In this document: piece after piece, positions 1 through 9,813 of the stretch
Numbering within the stretch: the first letter of the stretch is position 1
Layout of the letters: each line of letters opens with the position of its first letter
NCBI GenBank assembly: GCA_017853715.1
Contig: JAFMIZ010000018.1
Location: forward strand, 1-35,284
Length of the DNA: 35,284 nucleotides
Direction: 5' to 3'
Source of the DNA: Pedosphaera sp.
GTDB lineage: Bacteria; Verrucomicrobiota; Verrucomicrobiia; Limisphaerales; DSYF01
The notes under the pieces: generated by a model
What the model saw: only the letters and a program-made list of their open reading frames with translations
Told to the model about the DNA's origin: nothing
Database searches by the model: none
Translations under genes and position numbers: made by a program

Positions 1-175
1 TGTGGGTGGTCCAGACGCCGGCACTGTTGGTGATGAGGGAGCCGTCAGCGTAGTCGAACGGTTCGTAAAGGAAGGTGGCAGCGGGAGCGGTCGCGGCGAC
101 CAATCCCACTACCAGCGCAATGAGACTGGCGGCCACGTGTGTCAGACGGGCGGAAGTTAAACCCCATGGAGTCAT
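1..175 (-). CDS. Secreted protein, N-terminal fragment cut by window edge
   Basis: Reading the minus strand from an ATG at 173-175 gives 58 open codons that run off the left edge. The translation begins MTPWGLTSARLTHVAASLIA and continues with a hydrophobic stretch ending in an Ala-rich cleavage region (TAPAA), so it looks like a signal peptide of about 30-33 residues. The mature part starts TFLYEPFDYADGSL and reaches a GVWTTH motif. This opening is, from memory, common in large secreted verrucomicrobial proteins (LamG-like or PEP-CTERM-type), but the rest of the gene lies outside the window, so the function is unknown. No clear Shine-Dalgarno sequence precedes the start. Confidence 0.6.
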   Translation of the reverse strand, partial: MTPWGLTSARLTHVAASLIALVVGLVAATAPAATFLYEPFDYADGSLITNSAGVWTTH

Positions 176-276
176 AAGCAAGCGCAAGTGCATACCCAGC
201 ATATCGAGTCTGTTCATACGGGGCTGAGCAACCGCCTGTCCCGCCGAACCTTTGATGGAAAATGCCTCAGAGCACT

Positions 277-1017
277 TCACCGCCGCTCGTTGAACTCGCG
301 GGTAGCGTATTTGGCTCCTTCGAGCATTTCGGCCCGGGCAAGCAAATCCCCCGCCACCGCAACCTCCTCCCACCCTGAACACCACCGCCCGATCGCCGCA
401 ACACACATTGCAGCCTGCCATTCCGCCTTGGCCAGATCCAACGGCGGGGGTTGCACCGAGCCCTGAATCAGCAAGCCGAACTTCGTGCGCCGTTGAGCGG
501 CTCCGGCAATCTTTCGTCCCAGCCATAGGACGTCGGACTTTTCATAACCAACGAAGCACTGGCCGGGCATTGGTTTGCGGCAACAAGTTGCCAGTTCAGC
601 CACAATACCGATCCGCTTGAACGCCGCAGCAATCCACTCATGCACCCGCTGATAACTCTCGGTCGCCGCCAGCGCATACCATTCGTGCGTGACCGGAAAC
701 GCCAGGCTGTAAGTCCAGTCCGCATCATGGGGGACCAGCCCGCCGCCCGTGGGGCGACGCACCAGCGGACGCAACGGTGTGAGATGTTCAATCTCGGCGA
801 AATGCTGGAAGTAACCAAAGGTGGCGGCCGCCTGCGCCCACCCGTAGAAACGCAGGACCGGCCCCCCCAGTTGGGCGCACGATTCGAGCAACGCCTCATC
901 CAAAGCCATGTTGAACGCCGCCTCACATGCCCCGGAATTCAGGAGACGCCAGTGCGTGCATCCCGTGTTGGACGGCGGTGCTGGATGCGTTTGGTGGCGA
1001 TAGGGTGGCTCCTGCAT
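277..1017 (-). CDS. Lipoate-protein ligase A / octanoyltransferase LipM family protein
   Basis: This is a 246-residue enzyme of the LplA/LipM/LipB superfamily, which moves lipoyl or octanoyl groups onto lipoyl domains in the cytoplasm. Visible motifs are RRPTGGG at about 88-93, followed by HDADWTYSLAF (family RRxTGG...HD...TYS), and GRKIAGAAQRR at 167-177 with the conserved Lys169. Cys154 in a CF-x-GYEKSD context matches the position of the acyl-carrying cysteine in LipM-type octanoyltransferases, so LipM activity is as likely as a true ATP-dependent ligase. I chose the ATG at 1017, which leaves 26 bp after nth. A GTG at 1068 would overlap the nth stop and add 17 residues that fit no conserved region. 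Orientation and spacing suggest co-transcription with nth. Confidence 0.85.
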   Translation of the reverse strand: MQEPPYRHQTHPAPPSNTGCTHWRLLNSGACEAAFNMALDEALLESCAQLGGPVLRFYGWAQAAATFGYFQHFAEIEHLTPLRPLVRRPTGGGLVPHDADWTYSLAFPVTHEWYALAATESYQRVHEWIAAAFKRIGIVAELATCCRKPMPGQCFVGYEKSDVLWLGRKIAGAAQRRTKFGLLIQGSVQPPPLDLAKAEWQAAMCVAAIGRWCSGWEEVAVAGDLLARAEMLEGAKYATREFNERR

Positions 1018-1043
1018 ATCCGGCTTCAAAGATGCCCGCGCAC

Positions 1044-1697
1044 TCAACCACCCCCCCGGCTGGGGCACAGGTCAACAATTTCACATCCGGCACAGTCCGG
1101 CTTGCGGGCGGAGCATCGACGGCGTCCGTGCCAGATCAACCAGTGACTAAACAACGTCCACTCCGACTGGGGAACCAAGTTCACCAACGCCTGTTCAATT
1201 TTCCCGGGACTCTCCTCACCGGTCAGCCGGAGGCGCTGCGACAAGCGGGCGACATGTGTGTCGACCACCACGCCGACGTTGATGCCGAAGGCATTTCCCA
1301 GAACCACATTCGCGGTCTTGCGCCCCACGCCATCAAGCGCAACCAACCCATCCATCGTGCGTGGCACCTCGCCGCCATGATGATCCACGAGCTTCTGGCA
1401 ACAGGCGCGGATATTCTTCGCCTTGTTTTTGTAGAGCCCAATCCGGCGCACATCGGCTTCGAGTTGCTCGGGCGCGGCGGCGGCGTAATCAGCCGCTGTC
1501 CGATACTTCCTGAACAACTCGGTGGTAACGATGTTCACCTGCCTGTCGGTGCATTGCGCGGAGAGGATGGTGGCGACCAGCAGTTCGAGCGGGTTGGAGA
1601 AAGTCAGTTCGCAATGGGCGTCCGGATACGCGCGTCGCAGCCCCGCAATGATTTGCTGGGTACGGGAACGGCGGGCTTCAAGACTCTCGCGCGGCAT
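1044..1697 (-). CDS. nth: Endonuclease III (DNA glycosylase/AP lyase)
   Basis: This 217-residue protein is base-excision-repair endonuclease III, which removes oxidised pyrimidines and nicks abasic sites. The helix-hairpin-helix is LDGVGRKTANVVLG, with the catalytic Lys in GVGRKTA. The catalytic Asp is in VDTHVAR. The C-terminal 4Fe-4S loop is complete with the classic spacing C-x6-C-x2-C-x5-C (CSARKPDCAGCEIVDLC). Length and motif order match the family. The start is the ATG at 1695-1697. The neighbouring lipoate-family gene lies 26 bp downstream in the same direction. Confidence 0.97.
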   Translation of the reverse strand: MPRESLEARRSRTQQIIAGLRRAYPDAHCELTFSNPLELLVATILSAQCTDRQVNIVTTELFRKYRTAADYAAAAPEQLEADVRRIGLYKNKAKNIRACCQKLVDHHGGEVPRTMDGLVALDGVGRKTANVVLGNAFGINVGVVVDTHVARLSQRLRLTGEESPGKIEQALVNLVPQSEWTLFSHWLIWHGRRRCSARKPDCAGCEIVDLCPSRGGG

Positions 1698-1739
1698 GGC
1701 GGGTCCAGTCTGGCATAAGGACGGCCTCCCGCAAAGCGA

Positions 1740-3500
1740 CTAGTGCATCCCGATATCAGCGGCGATCTTGGCACCGCACTCTGCATCAGCCCACCTGGCC
1801 AGCGACACGAAGTTGACCAGCGCCGGGCTGTCGGGTTTTACCTTGAACATGTTCCGCAAGCTGTTGAGCACTTTGTTATAGGTGGCGGCGTACTTCTCGT
1901 GCGTGAGCCGCACCACATATGCCTCCAGCACCGGCTTTCCAATCGGGTCGGTTTTTCCGTCAGGCAGATAAGGGAACTGGCTGAACACGCGCACGAACAA
2001 CATCGGGTCCGCCTCGGTGAGCAAAACCCAACCATGCTTGATCTCGTCTGAATCATACTTCGCGTGGAGCCGCTCCCGGATCCCCGCTGCGATGGCCGTT
2101 GGATCAGCGCGGTCGTTGATGAGGTTCTTCACCTTGTCCCAGGCCAGTTGACGCTCCGTTTCGGGCGGCATGGCTGCAGCGGCTTTAGGCGCCTCCTCAA
2201 CCGTGCCCAGGTTCAACTCTTTCGCCAGCAACTTGCCGAGCGCTTCGCCATCGGCTTTGCCCAGCTTGTCGGAAACCGCCAGGCCCTTGGCCGTGAGTTT
2301 TTGCAACAGCGGATCGATAAAGCGCAAGGCAGCGACAATCGCCTTTTGTTGCGCCTCGGTCTTGGGTGGTGGCGTGACCAGATGACGAATGAATTCGGGC
2401 ATCAATTCGTTCAACACCCGCGGGCTTTGCGCCGGATCCTTCTCGCAGCGGAACCGCATCAGGTAACGAATCGTCTTGGCCAGCCCACCGGCCTTGCCGG
2501 TGTTGCTGATGACCGAGAGGCGATGGTCCTGGCTGATGACGAAGTCAAGCAACGCCTCGGCGTGTTTCAACATCTTTTCATCCGGCACCTCCTGGCCCTG
2601 AGGCACGGCGAGCTGCTCGATGATTGGAGGCAGGCGCTGGGCAAACACCACATCGGGCGTTTCGGTGCTCTGATTCTCATAATAGTGGAGCAGCTCGAGA
2701 ATGAAACAAAGCCGGAGGAAAGCCGCCCTTTGCGCACGCGCTTTCCCTGAACCGTCACGACTGCCCACCACGCGATCATGCAACGCCTGCAATTCCTTGT
2801 GTTTGTCCGGAACCACGGATGCGTTCTGCTTGAGCACACCCGCGAAGTCGGGCGGAAAGGCCATCATGATATCCTCCGCCTTGGGACGGGGGTTGTTCTT
2901 CGGATCGGTGGTGACATCCTGAAACAACACCAGCGCCTCGGGGCCGAATTCGCGCACAATCCGCTCGCGCGGCACCTGTCCCTTGACGAAGCCACGCGCA
3001 GCCCGGACGGCTGAAGGCTCGTGGAACGATTCGGGGTTATTCACGAACGAGCGCAGCAACGCCGCGTGCAACGGGGCGTCGAGCTTGATGAGGTCTTCAA
3101 CGGTGGGCTCGAGCGCGGCGACGAGCTTGCGCTTCGCGTCGTCCAAGACGCGCAAGACTGCCGGCTGAATCATCGTCGCCTCAATCTTGCCCCTGGCAAG
3201 CGCGGCGCTGACCTCGGCCACATGCGAGTTATGCTCAACAAGTTTGGAGACAACGACACCCACGTCATTGATGGGCAGCTTGCTGACCAGGCCGGAGAGG
3301 AGGTTGATCAGCTCGGAATGCGATTTTTGGCGGTGCTCAACGACTCGTTCCAGCAGCGAGCGCAGAGCTTTGCCCTCCTGCTCCAGGGCTTCGCGTTTCA
3401 TTTCGAGTTGCTGGACGCGGAGGTGGAGGTCACGCCAGCCCTTCTGGATTTCCTCGACGGATACCGGCTTGGCCGTGATGAGAGTATCGGGCGTGCTCAT
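1740..3500 (-). CDS. Hypothetical protein, large helical, cytoplasmic
   Basis: The product is 586 residues long and I do not recognise it. It has no signal peptide or membrane segments. The first 70 residues are rich in Glu, Lys, Leu and Gln (HLRVQQLEMKREALEQEGKA) and look like a coiled coil. The rest is mostly alpha-helical with regular Leu/Ala spacing, and a short Ala/Pro/Glu linker (EEAPKAAAAMPPE) separates a C-terminal domain of about 130 residues. The ATG at 3498-3500 is preferred; an in-frame TTG six codons upstream is possible. It is 42 bp upstream of nth in the same direction and may share its transcript. Codon use and GC match the neighbours. Confidence 0.75.
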   Translation of the reverse strand: MSTPDTLITAKPVSVEEIQKGWRDLHLRVQQLEMKREALEQEGKALRSLLERVVEHRQKSHSELINLLSGLVSKLPINDVGVVVSKLVEHNSHVAEVSAALARGKIEATMIQPAVLRVLDDAKRKLVAALEPTVEDLIKLDAPLHAALLRSFVNNPESFHEPSAVRAARGFVKGQVPRERIVREFGPEALVLFQDVTTDPKNNPRPKAEDIMMAFPPDFAGVLKQNASVVPDKHKELQALHDRVVGSRDGSGKARAQRAAFLRLCFILELLHYYENQSTETPDVVFAQRLPPIIEQLAVPQGQEVPDEKMLKHAEALLDFVISQDHRLSVISNTGKAGGLAKTIRYLMRFRCEKDPAQSPRVLNELMPEFIRHLVTPPPKTEAQQKAIVAALRFIDPLLQKLTAKGLAVSDKLGKADGEALGKLLAKELNLGTVEEAPKAAAAMPPETERQLAWDKVKNLINDRADPTAIAAGIRERLHAKYDSDEIKHGWVLLTEADPMLFVRVFSQFPYLPDGKTDPIGKPVLEAYVVRLTHEKYAATYNKVLNSLRNMFKVKPDSPALVNFVSLARWADAECGAKIAADIGMH

Positions 3501-3582
3501 GGTGGCAATGTTCCACAAGCTGGGGGGATGTAGCCAACTTTTTCACCCAAATATTTGGCCCAGAAATCACCCAGGCACCGCC

Positions 3583-4824
3583 TCAAGCCAGCTCTGGCTC
3601 TTCAATGGCGCGCGGCGCCTCGAACAGCGGGGTGCCATCCCCGGCTTCAGGATACTCGAACAGCTTGCCCTCGTAATTACGGATGAGGACGCGGTCGCTG
3701 CTACGATTAATCAAGTAATCCGGTGACACGGGGACCTTGCCACCGCCGCCGGGCGCATCAATCACGAAGGTCGGCACCGCGTAACCTGTGGTGTGACCGC
3801 GCAGTTGTTCCATGATCTCCAAACCTTCCCGCACGCTGGCACGGAGGTGCGCTGAGCCTGCGATGAGATCGCACTGGTAAAGGTAATAAGGCCGGACACG
3901 ACACAGCAGCAGCTTTTGCAGGTGCGCCTTTGCAATGACCGGATCATCGTTCACGTGCCGCAACAACACCGATTGGTTGCCGAGGGGAATGCCAGCGTCC
4001 GCCAGGCGTTCCAGCGCGGCACGCACTTCAGTGGTCAATTCGCGCGGGTGGTTGGAATGAACGCTCAAGAACAGCGGGTGATACTTCCTCAGCATGGCGC
4101 ATAGTTCGACGGTGAGGCGCTGGGGCAGGAAGATGGGGATGCGCGTCCCGATGCGAACGAACTCGACATGCGGAATGGCGCGCAGGCGGGCCAAGAGGTG
4201 CTCGAGCTTGTCATCACTGAACAACAGCGGGTCGCCGCCGCTCAACAGCACGTCGCGGATCTCGGGATGCGCGGCGATGTAAGCGATCTGCTTGTCGAAC
4301 TCGGGATGAAAGTCGTAGCCGGTGGCGTTGCTCACCAGCCGGGAGCGCGTGCAGTAGCGGCAATACGCGGCGCAGCGGTCCGTGACGAGAAACAGCACGC
4401 GGTCAGGATAGCGATGCACGAGGCCAGGCACAGGCGAGTGGGAATCTTCACCGCAGGGGTCGCTCATTTCCCATGGGGCGGTGTGGGTTTCCTCAACACG
4501 CGGAATCACCTGCCGACGGATGGGGCAGTTTTCGTCCGCAGGGTCAATCAGGTTGAAGAAATACGGAGTGATGGCGAGGGCGAGCTTGTGGTTGGCCAGC
4601 TTGGCACCACCGAACTCCCCGGGCGTCAACGTCGGCATCAGCCGGCCGAGTTGCTCGGGTGTGGTGATGCGATGCTTGAGCTGCCAGCGCCAGTCGCTCC
4701 AGTCGGCGTCAGACACGTTGGACCAAAAACCACGACCGGCAGATTGAAACGCTTTAAGTTCAACAAGACGGGCTCGGTCCGCTTCCGAAGTCCCTGGCGT
4801 TGCCGCTGATGGTTCGTTCTGCAT
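3583..4824 (-). CDS. kamA: KamA family radical SAM protein (lysine 2,3-aminomutase-like)
   Basis: This 413-residue radical SAM/PLP enzyme belongs to the family that interconverts L-alpha-lysine and L-beta-lysine. The SAM 4Fe-4S motif is CAAYCRYC (Cys151, Cys155, Cys158). The PLP Lys is Lys363 in PGGGGK, and two acidic residues that bind the lysine side chain in clostridial aminomutase correspond to Asp319 (YQCDL) and Asp356 (VIDAP), so a lysine substrate is plausible. GGDPL at about 196-200 is also typical. The length fits KamA better than the shorter EpmB, which modifies EF-P. No beta-lysine acetyltransferase (ablB) or elongation factor P gene is nearby, so the cellular role (osmolyte, catabolism or EF-P modification) is open. 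An ATG at 4822-4824 is used; a TTG lies one codon upstream. Confidence 0.9.
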   Translation of the reverse strand: MQNEPSAATPGTSEADRARLVELKAFQSAGRGFWSNVSDADWSDWRWQLKHRITTPEQLGRLMPTLTPGEFGGAKLANHKLALAITPYFFNLIDPADENCPIRRQVIPRVEETHTAPWEMSDPCGEDSHSPVPGLVHRYPDRVLFLVTDRCAAYCRYCTRSRLVSNATGYDFHPEFDKQIAYIAAHPEIRDVLLSGGDPLLFSDDKLEHLLARLRAIPHVEFVRIGTRIPIFLPQRLTVELCAMLRKYHPLFLSVHSNHPRELTTEVRAALERLADAGIPLGNQSVLLRHVNDDPVIAKAHLQKLLLCRVRPYYLYQCDLIAGSAHLRASVREGLEIMEQLRGHTTGYAVPTFVIDAPGGGGKVPVSPDYLINRSSDRVLIRNYEGKLFEYPEAGDGTPLFEAPRAIEEPELA

Positions 4825-4902
4825 CAAATCAAGGCGAAGATAGAGCCGAACCGGGGGCTGTCAAGAAAGCGGCCCAACCGCATCGCCCGGGAAAAAATGG
4901 CA

Positions 4903-6063
4903 TCAGCCCTTGGCAGCCACGAGGTCGCGAAACTCCCGGAACAAGGGCGCGGAATCGTGCGGCCCGGGCGAAGCCTCGGGATGATATTGCACGGAAAACA
5001 CGGGTCTGGTCCTGTGCCGCAAACCCTCGACGGTCTGGTCGTTCAGATTGACCCGGTCCACATGCACGTCGCTCGGGAGCGATTGGGGGTCCACCGCGTA
5101 ACCGTGATTCTGTGAAGTGATCTCGACTTTGCCCGAACTCAAATCTTTCACGGGCTGGTTGCCGCCACGATGACCAAACTTAAGTTTGAAAGTCTTGCCG
5201 CCAAAAGCCTGACCGAGAATCTGGTGACCAAGGCAAATGCCAAACATGGGGATGCCGGACCTGAGCAAATCGTTGACGGTGCTGACAACGTAGCTGAGCG
5301 CGGACGGATCGCCTGGGCCGTTGGAGAGGAAAATGCCCGCGGGTTTGTATTTGAGCACTTCCGCCGCGGTGGTGGTAGCGGGAACGATTTGCACCTTGAA
5401 ACCTTCCTGCCGCAGCTGGCGTGCGATGTTATATTTCATCCCGAAGTCCAGCGCCACGATCGGAATGTCAGCCGGGGGCAATGGATCGCGGACTTGGCGC
5501 GCGTCTTGGACCACGTTACCGCGCACGAGATTGAAGCGAGCGCTTCGGGAATCATCCGCGTCCCACAGGAAAGGCTGCTGGTGCGTGACTTCTTTGACGT
5601 AATCCACGCCTTCGAGTCCGGGCCAAGCCTTGGCGCGGGCCACCGCTGCTTCGGCGGACATGGGTTCGGTGGTGAGAAATCCATTCATGGCGCCGCGCAC
5701 ACGGAGTTTCTTGGTCAAGGCCCGGGTATCCACGCCTTGGATGCCGGGGATGCCATGCTTGGCGAGATACTCGTGCAACGATGAATCGGAGCGCCAGTTG
5801 CTGACGATGGGAGACAGTTCACGCACCACGAAGCCTGAGACATGCGTCTGCCATGATTCCACGTCCTGCTCGTTGACACCGTAATTGCCGATGAGCGGAT
5901 ACGTCATCGTCACAATCTGCGCCTTGTAGGAAGGATCGGTGAGGATTTCCTGATACCCGGTCATGGAGGTGTTAAAACAGACCTCACCACAGGACGACGC
6001 TTGCGCGCCGAATCCTGCACCTTGGAACACGGAACCGTCTTCGAGCGCGAGAATGGCTTTCAT
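4903..6063 (-). CDS. carA: Carbamoyl-phosphate synthase small subunit (glutaminase)
   Basis: This 386-residue subunit hydrolyses glutamine and passes ammonia to CarB for carbamoyl phosphate, feeding pyrimidine and arginine synthesis. The N-terminal CPSase small-chain domain covers about 1-150 ([22 protein letters not shown]). The class I glutaminase domain covers about 200-380, with nucleophile Cys277 in GICLGHQ and the His361/Glu363 pair in [10 protein letters not shown]. All catalytic residues are present. carB is not adjacent: the gene is followed by kamA 78 bp downstream and preceded by a DUF481 gene, so the large subunit must lie elsewhere. pyrR and pyrB are about 4 kb away on the other strand. 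Confidence 0.98.
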   Translation of the reverse strand: MKAILALEDGSVFQGAGFGAQASSCGEVCFNTSMTGYQEILTDPSYKAQIVTMTYPLIGNYGVNEQDVESWQTHVSGFVVRELSPIVSNWRSDSSLHEYLAKHGIPGIQGVDTRALTKKLRVRGAMNGFLTTEPMSAEAAVARAKAWPGLEGVDYVKEVTHQQPFLWDADDSRSARFNLVRGNVVQDARQVRDPLPPADIPIVALDFGMKYNIARQLRQEGFKVQIVPATTTAAEVLKYKPAGIFLSNGPGDPSALSYVVSTVNDLLRSGIPMFGICLGHQILGQAFGGKTFKLKFGHRGGNQPVKDLSSGKVEITSQNHGYAVDPQSLPSDVHVDRVNLNDQTVEGLRHRTRPVFSVQYHPEASPGPHDSAPLFREFRDLVAAKG

Positions 6064-6128
6064 CAGATCAAAACCGGCGTGATGCTAGGAGACGACCCAG
6101 CCGGGTCAAGAACCAATCCCCCCGAACC

Positions 6129-7187
6129 TCAGAAGGTGAGCCCGATGGCCGAGCGGAGCTGAAATTCATTGGGCGAAACCCCCGCCACCGGGCGGGTATC
6201 GTAGAGCTCGATGGCGGTCAGATTTAGCGATACATTCTGCACCAAACCGAACGAAAGGTTTCCCTCGAGCCGAAGTTGCAGTTCGTCCACTTCTTCGAGA
6301 CTCACCAGCAACGCTGAGCGCTGGGTCAGGGTGATTTTCGGCGCCAGTTTCCAAGTTATGTCCTGAGCGAACCGTGCGTAAATGGACTCCAATTCGCCGT
6401 CCAGCTCGCGGTCCTGATGCTGGTAGGTAAGGCCGGTTTCGACGTTGGCGGCAAATCTTGGCTGGCGGAGCAAGTGATACCCCACGCCGGGACCGACTTC
6501 ATATTGCGCATTGATGCGGCGGACTTCGTCATACCCGCCCCCGAAGTAATTGTAAATGTAGGCGTGTTCAAAAAAGTCAAAGTCGGTCTTGTTTGCGCCG
6601 CTCATGCGGTTGGCGCTCTTGCCACCATCCACGGTGCTGTAGTCGGCCCGGTAGTCCAGTCGGTTACGGAAAAACTTCTTGGGCTCATGCGGATAAGGGT
6701 GGGCGTAGGTCAACGCCGCTTGACCGAAAAAAATATCACGGTCGCGCTCGCCGCGAATCATGTCCGCCCCAAGCTTGATATCGAACTTCCATTCATCCGG
6801 CTGCTTGGCGGGAGCGTTGGCGACTGCCGCTTGCGCTGAAGCGGGGGCATCGGCCTTTATCGCCACCGCCGGCGTGGGAGGGTTCGTGGACGCAGGCGGG
6901 TTGGTGGACACGGCCAGAGCGGCGGGTGAAGCGGCGACTAACAGGGGCTCGATACGCTCGAGAAGATCTCGCTGGATGGTCAGGCTGCCCGCCCAAGCGG
7001 TCCGCACCACCAGATGCACTTCATTCCCAGACACCAACTCGCCGGTAATGCGGTCGCCAGATTTGAGGTGGAGAACAATCGGGCTGGACTGACTGCCATG
7101 AACCCCTATCAGGAAGACAAGCGCAGCAAGGCAAAAGGGGTGAATGACCCCGGACAGTTGCTCAGCTGGTTTTCGCTTCTCCAACAT
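6129..7187 (-). CDS. DUF481 family outer-membrane-type protein
   Basis: The product has 352 residues. Residues about 12-35 form a hydrophobic export signal (IHPFCLAALVFLIGV). A short N-terminal module with IVLHLKSGDRITGELVSG and a final LERIEPL looks like a small beta-rich Lsm-like domain. An Ala/Pro/Thr linker of about 50 residues follows. The C-terminal 220 residues alternate polar and aromatic residues as in an outer-membrane beta-barrel and match the DUF481/YdiY pattern (FFRNRLDYRADYS, YQHQDRELDGELE, LTQRSALLVS), ending in a Phe as barrels often do. The ATG at 7185-7187 overlaps the upstream gene by 26 bp, which suggests translational coupling. Function is unknown; YdiY-type proteins have been linked to salt and acid stress. 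Confidence 0.75.
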   Translation of the reverse strand: MLEKRKPAEQLSGVIHPFCLAALVFLIGVHGSQSSPIVLHLKSGDRITGELVSGNEVHLVVRTAWAGSLTIQRDLLERIEPLLVAASPAALAVSTNPPASTNPPTPAVAIKADAPASAQAAVANAPAKQPDEWKFDIKLGADMIRGERDRDIFFGQAALTYAHPYPHEPKKFFRNRLDYRADYSTVDGGKSANRMSGANKTDFDFFEHAYIYNYFGGGYDEVRRINAQYEVGPGVGYHLLRQPRFAANVETGLTYQHQDRELDGELESIYARFAQDITWKLAPKITLTQRSALLVSLEEVDELQLRLEGNLSFGLVQNVSLNLTAIELYDTRPVAGVSPNEFQLRSAIGLTF

Positions 7188-8025
7188 TCTTTTTTGGTTC
7201 CGTTACGGGTGCGGCATTCTCGGGCGGGTTGCGCAACGAGCCACCTTTCACAACGACCCTGCCGGTTTCGTCCATTTGCAGACGCGGACGTGTTCCCGCG
7301 TATTCATAAGATTCCTCGCTCTCAATATCGCCGTCCGTGTTGATGATGAAATAAGTTGAAACGCGCGCGCCGGTCTGCTGCAAGAGATGCAGGCGATTAC
7401 TCCGGTCCAGCACCGGATCGGGCTGCCCGATGGCCAACATCGGACCGAGGTTGAGAATCTTCATGACGCTGCCGTCCGCAGCCGAAACACGCAGGTAAAG
7501 CCTGGGCTCCTTCAAATAATTTGCCTGCTGCAGGGTATATTTCCGGGCTTGGGGCGGTCCTGTCCGGTCTTTGCCCGGCACGCCGACGACCTGTTCCCAC
7601 AATTTCGTGCCTTCAATGACCTCGAAAGGAAGGCTCTTGGTGGTGAGGGAGGAATTCCAATCCCTGATCTTCACCACCGCAGAGATCTGATACTTGCCGA
7701 TGGTCCGCAAATCGAAGCACGGCGCCAGATCCACCTTCAGGGTCGCCTGCTGCGATGATTCGAGCACAAAGGGCTTTTGCACCGGGGGGTTGCTCAACTG
7801 CTTAAGGCTCGAGCTGTCTGCGCCTTCAATTACGAACTGGATCCAATCCGACCCCTCCCCGAGGTGCAGCGGCTGCCCGGAGCGATTGACCACTCTGACG
7901 CCCGCCAAAAACTGCTCGGCAGGCAGCAATTTATCCTGCGGGAGGACCATTTCGACCGCGACCTGCCCTTGGAGCAGGCAAACCCCGGCCAGCAGACCGC
8001 CAATCATGAATGTGAGCCGTTTCAT
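7162..8025 (-). CDS. Hypothetical secreted/periplasmic protein
   Basis: The product has 287 residues, starting with a clear signal peptide (MKRLTFMIGGLLAGVCLLQG, cleavage likely near residue 20). The mature protein is beta-rich, with an NRSGQPLHLGEGSDWIQFVIEG segment like a predicted immunoglobulin-like sandwich, then a region resembling a repeated-strand fold (LNLGPMLAIGQPDPVLDRSN) and a charged C-terminal tail. I recognise no enzymatic motif. It lies upstream of the DUF481 gene and overlaps it by 26 bp, so the two envelope proteins are probably made together. The gene is divergent from guaA across 147 bp that must hold promoters for both. Confidence 0.7.
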   Translation of the reverse strand: MKRLTFMIGGLLAGVCLLQGQVAVEMVLPQDKLLPAEQFLAGVRVVNRSGQPLHLGEGSDWIQFVIEGADSSSLKQLSNPPVQKPFVLESSQQATLKVDLAPCFDLRTIGKYQISAVVKIRDWNSSLTTKSLPFEVIEGTKLWEQVVGVPGKDRTGPPQARKYTLQQANYLKEPRLYLRVSAADGSVMKILNLGPMLAIGQPDPVLDRSNRLHLLQQTGARVSTYFIINTDGDIESEESYEYAGTRPRLQMDETGRVVVKGGSLRNPPENAAPVTEPKKNVGEAKTS

Positions 8026-8172
8026 GGCCGAACTTTAGGCCCGCAGAGTCAGGCTGCAAGCGACAACTTGAGGCCCGGTTGAGGCTCCGGGAGGACCCGG
8101 CTGTAATTTTCATGGCCGAGGGCGAATTTTTCCTCGCCATCGCAGCCCCCCCGGACAAACTTCTGCCCCTTC

Positions 8173-9714
8173 ATGAACGAGCAAATCGTCATTCTGGATT
8201 TTGGTTCGCAATACACGCAGGTCATCGCGCGGCGCATCCGCGAGTGCAACGTGTATTCCACCATCGTCCCATTCAACACGCCCGCGAAAGAAATCGCCGC
8301 GATGTCGCCCCAAGGCATCATTCTGTCGGGCGGCCCTTCCTCCGTTTACGCGACCGACGCGCCGTTGCCGGACAAGGACATCTTCAAGCTCGGCGTGCCC
8401 GTGCTCGGCATCTGCTTCGGCGTGCAACTGCTCGCGCACTTCCTGGGCGGCAAAGTGGAAAAAGGGCCCAAACGCGAATACGGGAAGGGCACGCTGAGGG
8501 TGCTCGACCCGAATTGCGCCCTCTTCGACGGGCTCCCGAATTCCCTGCAGGTCTGGAATTCGCACGGCGACAAACTCACGCGCCTGCCCAAGAATTTCAC
8601 GGTTGTCGCCACCACGGAGAACTCCGACTACGCCGCCATCGAGCACAGCACGAAAAAGTTTTTCGGCATCCAGTTCCACCCGGAAGTCGTACACACGCCG
8701 CGCGGCAAGGAAATCATCGCCAACTACGTCCACCGCATCTGCGGCTGCGGCAAAGGCTGGACGATGCGCGGCTACATCGAGCAGGCCGTCGAAGAAATCC
8801 GTGCGCAGGTCGGCAAGGAGCGCGTGATCCTCGGCCTGAGCGGCGGGGTGGATTCCAGCGTGGCCGCCGCACTGCTGCACAAAGCCATCGGCGACCAGCT
8901 CACTTGCATCTTCGTGAACAACGGGCTGCTCCGCGCCCGCGAAGCCGAAGTGGTGCAGGAAGTGTTCGGGCGCAATTTCAAAATCAAATTGCAATACGAG
9001 GACGCCACCGCGCTGTTCCTCAAAAAACTCAAAGGCGTCACCGACCCCGAGCGCAAACGCAAAGTCATCGGCAAGACGTTCATCGACGTGTTCCAAGCCG
9101 CGACGAAGCGCGCGGGCAAAGCCAAATTCCTCGCGCAGGGCACGCTTTATCCGGACGTCATCGAGTCCGTTCCCATCGCCGGCAATCCCGCCGCCATGAT
9201 CAAGAGCCATCACAATGTTGGCGGCCTGCCCAGGGGCATGAAGTTCAAGCTAGTCGAGCCGCTGCGCTGCCTGTTCAAGGATGAAGTCCGCGTGCTTGGC
9301 CTGGAACTGGGCCTACCCAAGGAAATCGTCTGGCGCCAACCGTTCCCCGGCCCCGGTCTCGCCGTGCGTTGCCTCGGTGAAATCACCCGCGACAAGTTGC
9401 GCATCCTCCGCGAATCAGACGCCATCGTGGTGGAGGAAATGAAGCACAGCGGGCTCTACTACAAAATCTGGCAGAGCTTCGCGGTGTTGTTGCCCTGCCG
9501 CAGCGTGGGCGTGATGGGTGACGAACGCACCTATGATTTCACCATCGCCGTGCGCGCCGTCGAATCACAGGACGGCATGACTGCCGATTGGGTGAAGCTG
9601 CCCTATGATATTCTGGAGAAACTCGCCACCCGCATCATCAACGAGGTCAAGGGCGTGAACCGCTGCGTGTTCGACATCACAAGCAAACCGCCTGGCACAA
9701 TTGAGTGGGAATAG
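8173..9714 (+). CDS. guaA: GMP synthase (glutamine-hydrolysing)
   Basis: This 513-residue enzyme converts XMP to GMP with glutamine and ATP. The N-terminal class I amidotransferase has nucleophile Cys81 (GICFGVQ) and the His169/Glu171 pair (FHPEVVH). The ATP-pyrophosphatase domain carries the PP-loop GLSGGVDSS at 221-229. The C-terminal dimerisation domain ends in the family signature GTIEWE. All key residues are intact and the length is normal. The start ATG aligns with the conserved [16 protein letters not shown] opening. No guaB is adjacent; the downstream neighbours are pyrimidine genes. Confidence 0.98.
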   Translation: MNEQIVILDFGSQYTQVIARRIRECNVYSTIVPFNTPAKEIAAMSPQGIILSGGPSSVYATDAPLPDKDIFKLGVPVLGICFGVQLLAHFLGGKVEKGPKREYGKGTLRVLDPNCALFDGLPNSLQVWNSHGDKLTRLPKNFTVVATTENSDYAAIEHSTKKFFGIQFHPEVVHTPRGKEIIANYVHRICGCGKGWTMRGYIEQAVEEIRAQVGKERVILGLSGGVDSSVAAALLHKAIGDQLTCIFVNNGLLRAREAEVVQEVFGRNFKIKLQYEDATALFLKKLKGVTDPERKRKVIGKTFIDVFQAATKRAGKAKFLAQGTLYPDVIESVPIAGNPAAMIKSHHNVGGLPRGMKFKLVEPLRCLFKDEVRVLGLELGLPKEIVWRQPFPGPGLAVRCLGEITRDKLRILRESDAIVVEEMKHSGLYYKIWQSFAVLLPCRSVGVMGDERTYDFTIAVRAVESQDGMTADWVKLPYDILEKLATRIINEVKGVNRCVFDITSKPPGTIEWE

Positions 9715-9813
9715 CCCGCAGTCGGACAAAAGCAACAGGTCGGAACAATACTGCCGGCTCCTTGTCCAACCACTGGCTGTCCATTGTCCTATTGGGGGGG
9801 GATAAAAAAATTG

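Noticed and set aside
8110-9213. Long open frame on the minus strand opposite guaA (367 codons)
   Set aside because: It lies wholly inside guaA, which is certain, and its composition (repeated Gly, Asp, Val, His) is a mirror of high-GC codon use rather than a protein.
9794-9810. Run of eight G then seven A, as a possible phase-variable switch
   Set aside because: It lies in non-coding DNA 60 bp or more before the next gene and outside the candidate promoter spacer, so it has no obvious on/off effect; it may simply be error-prone sequence.
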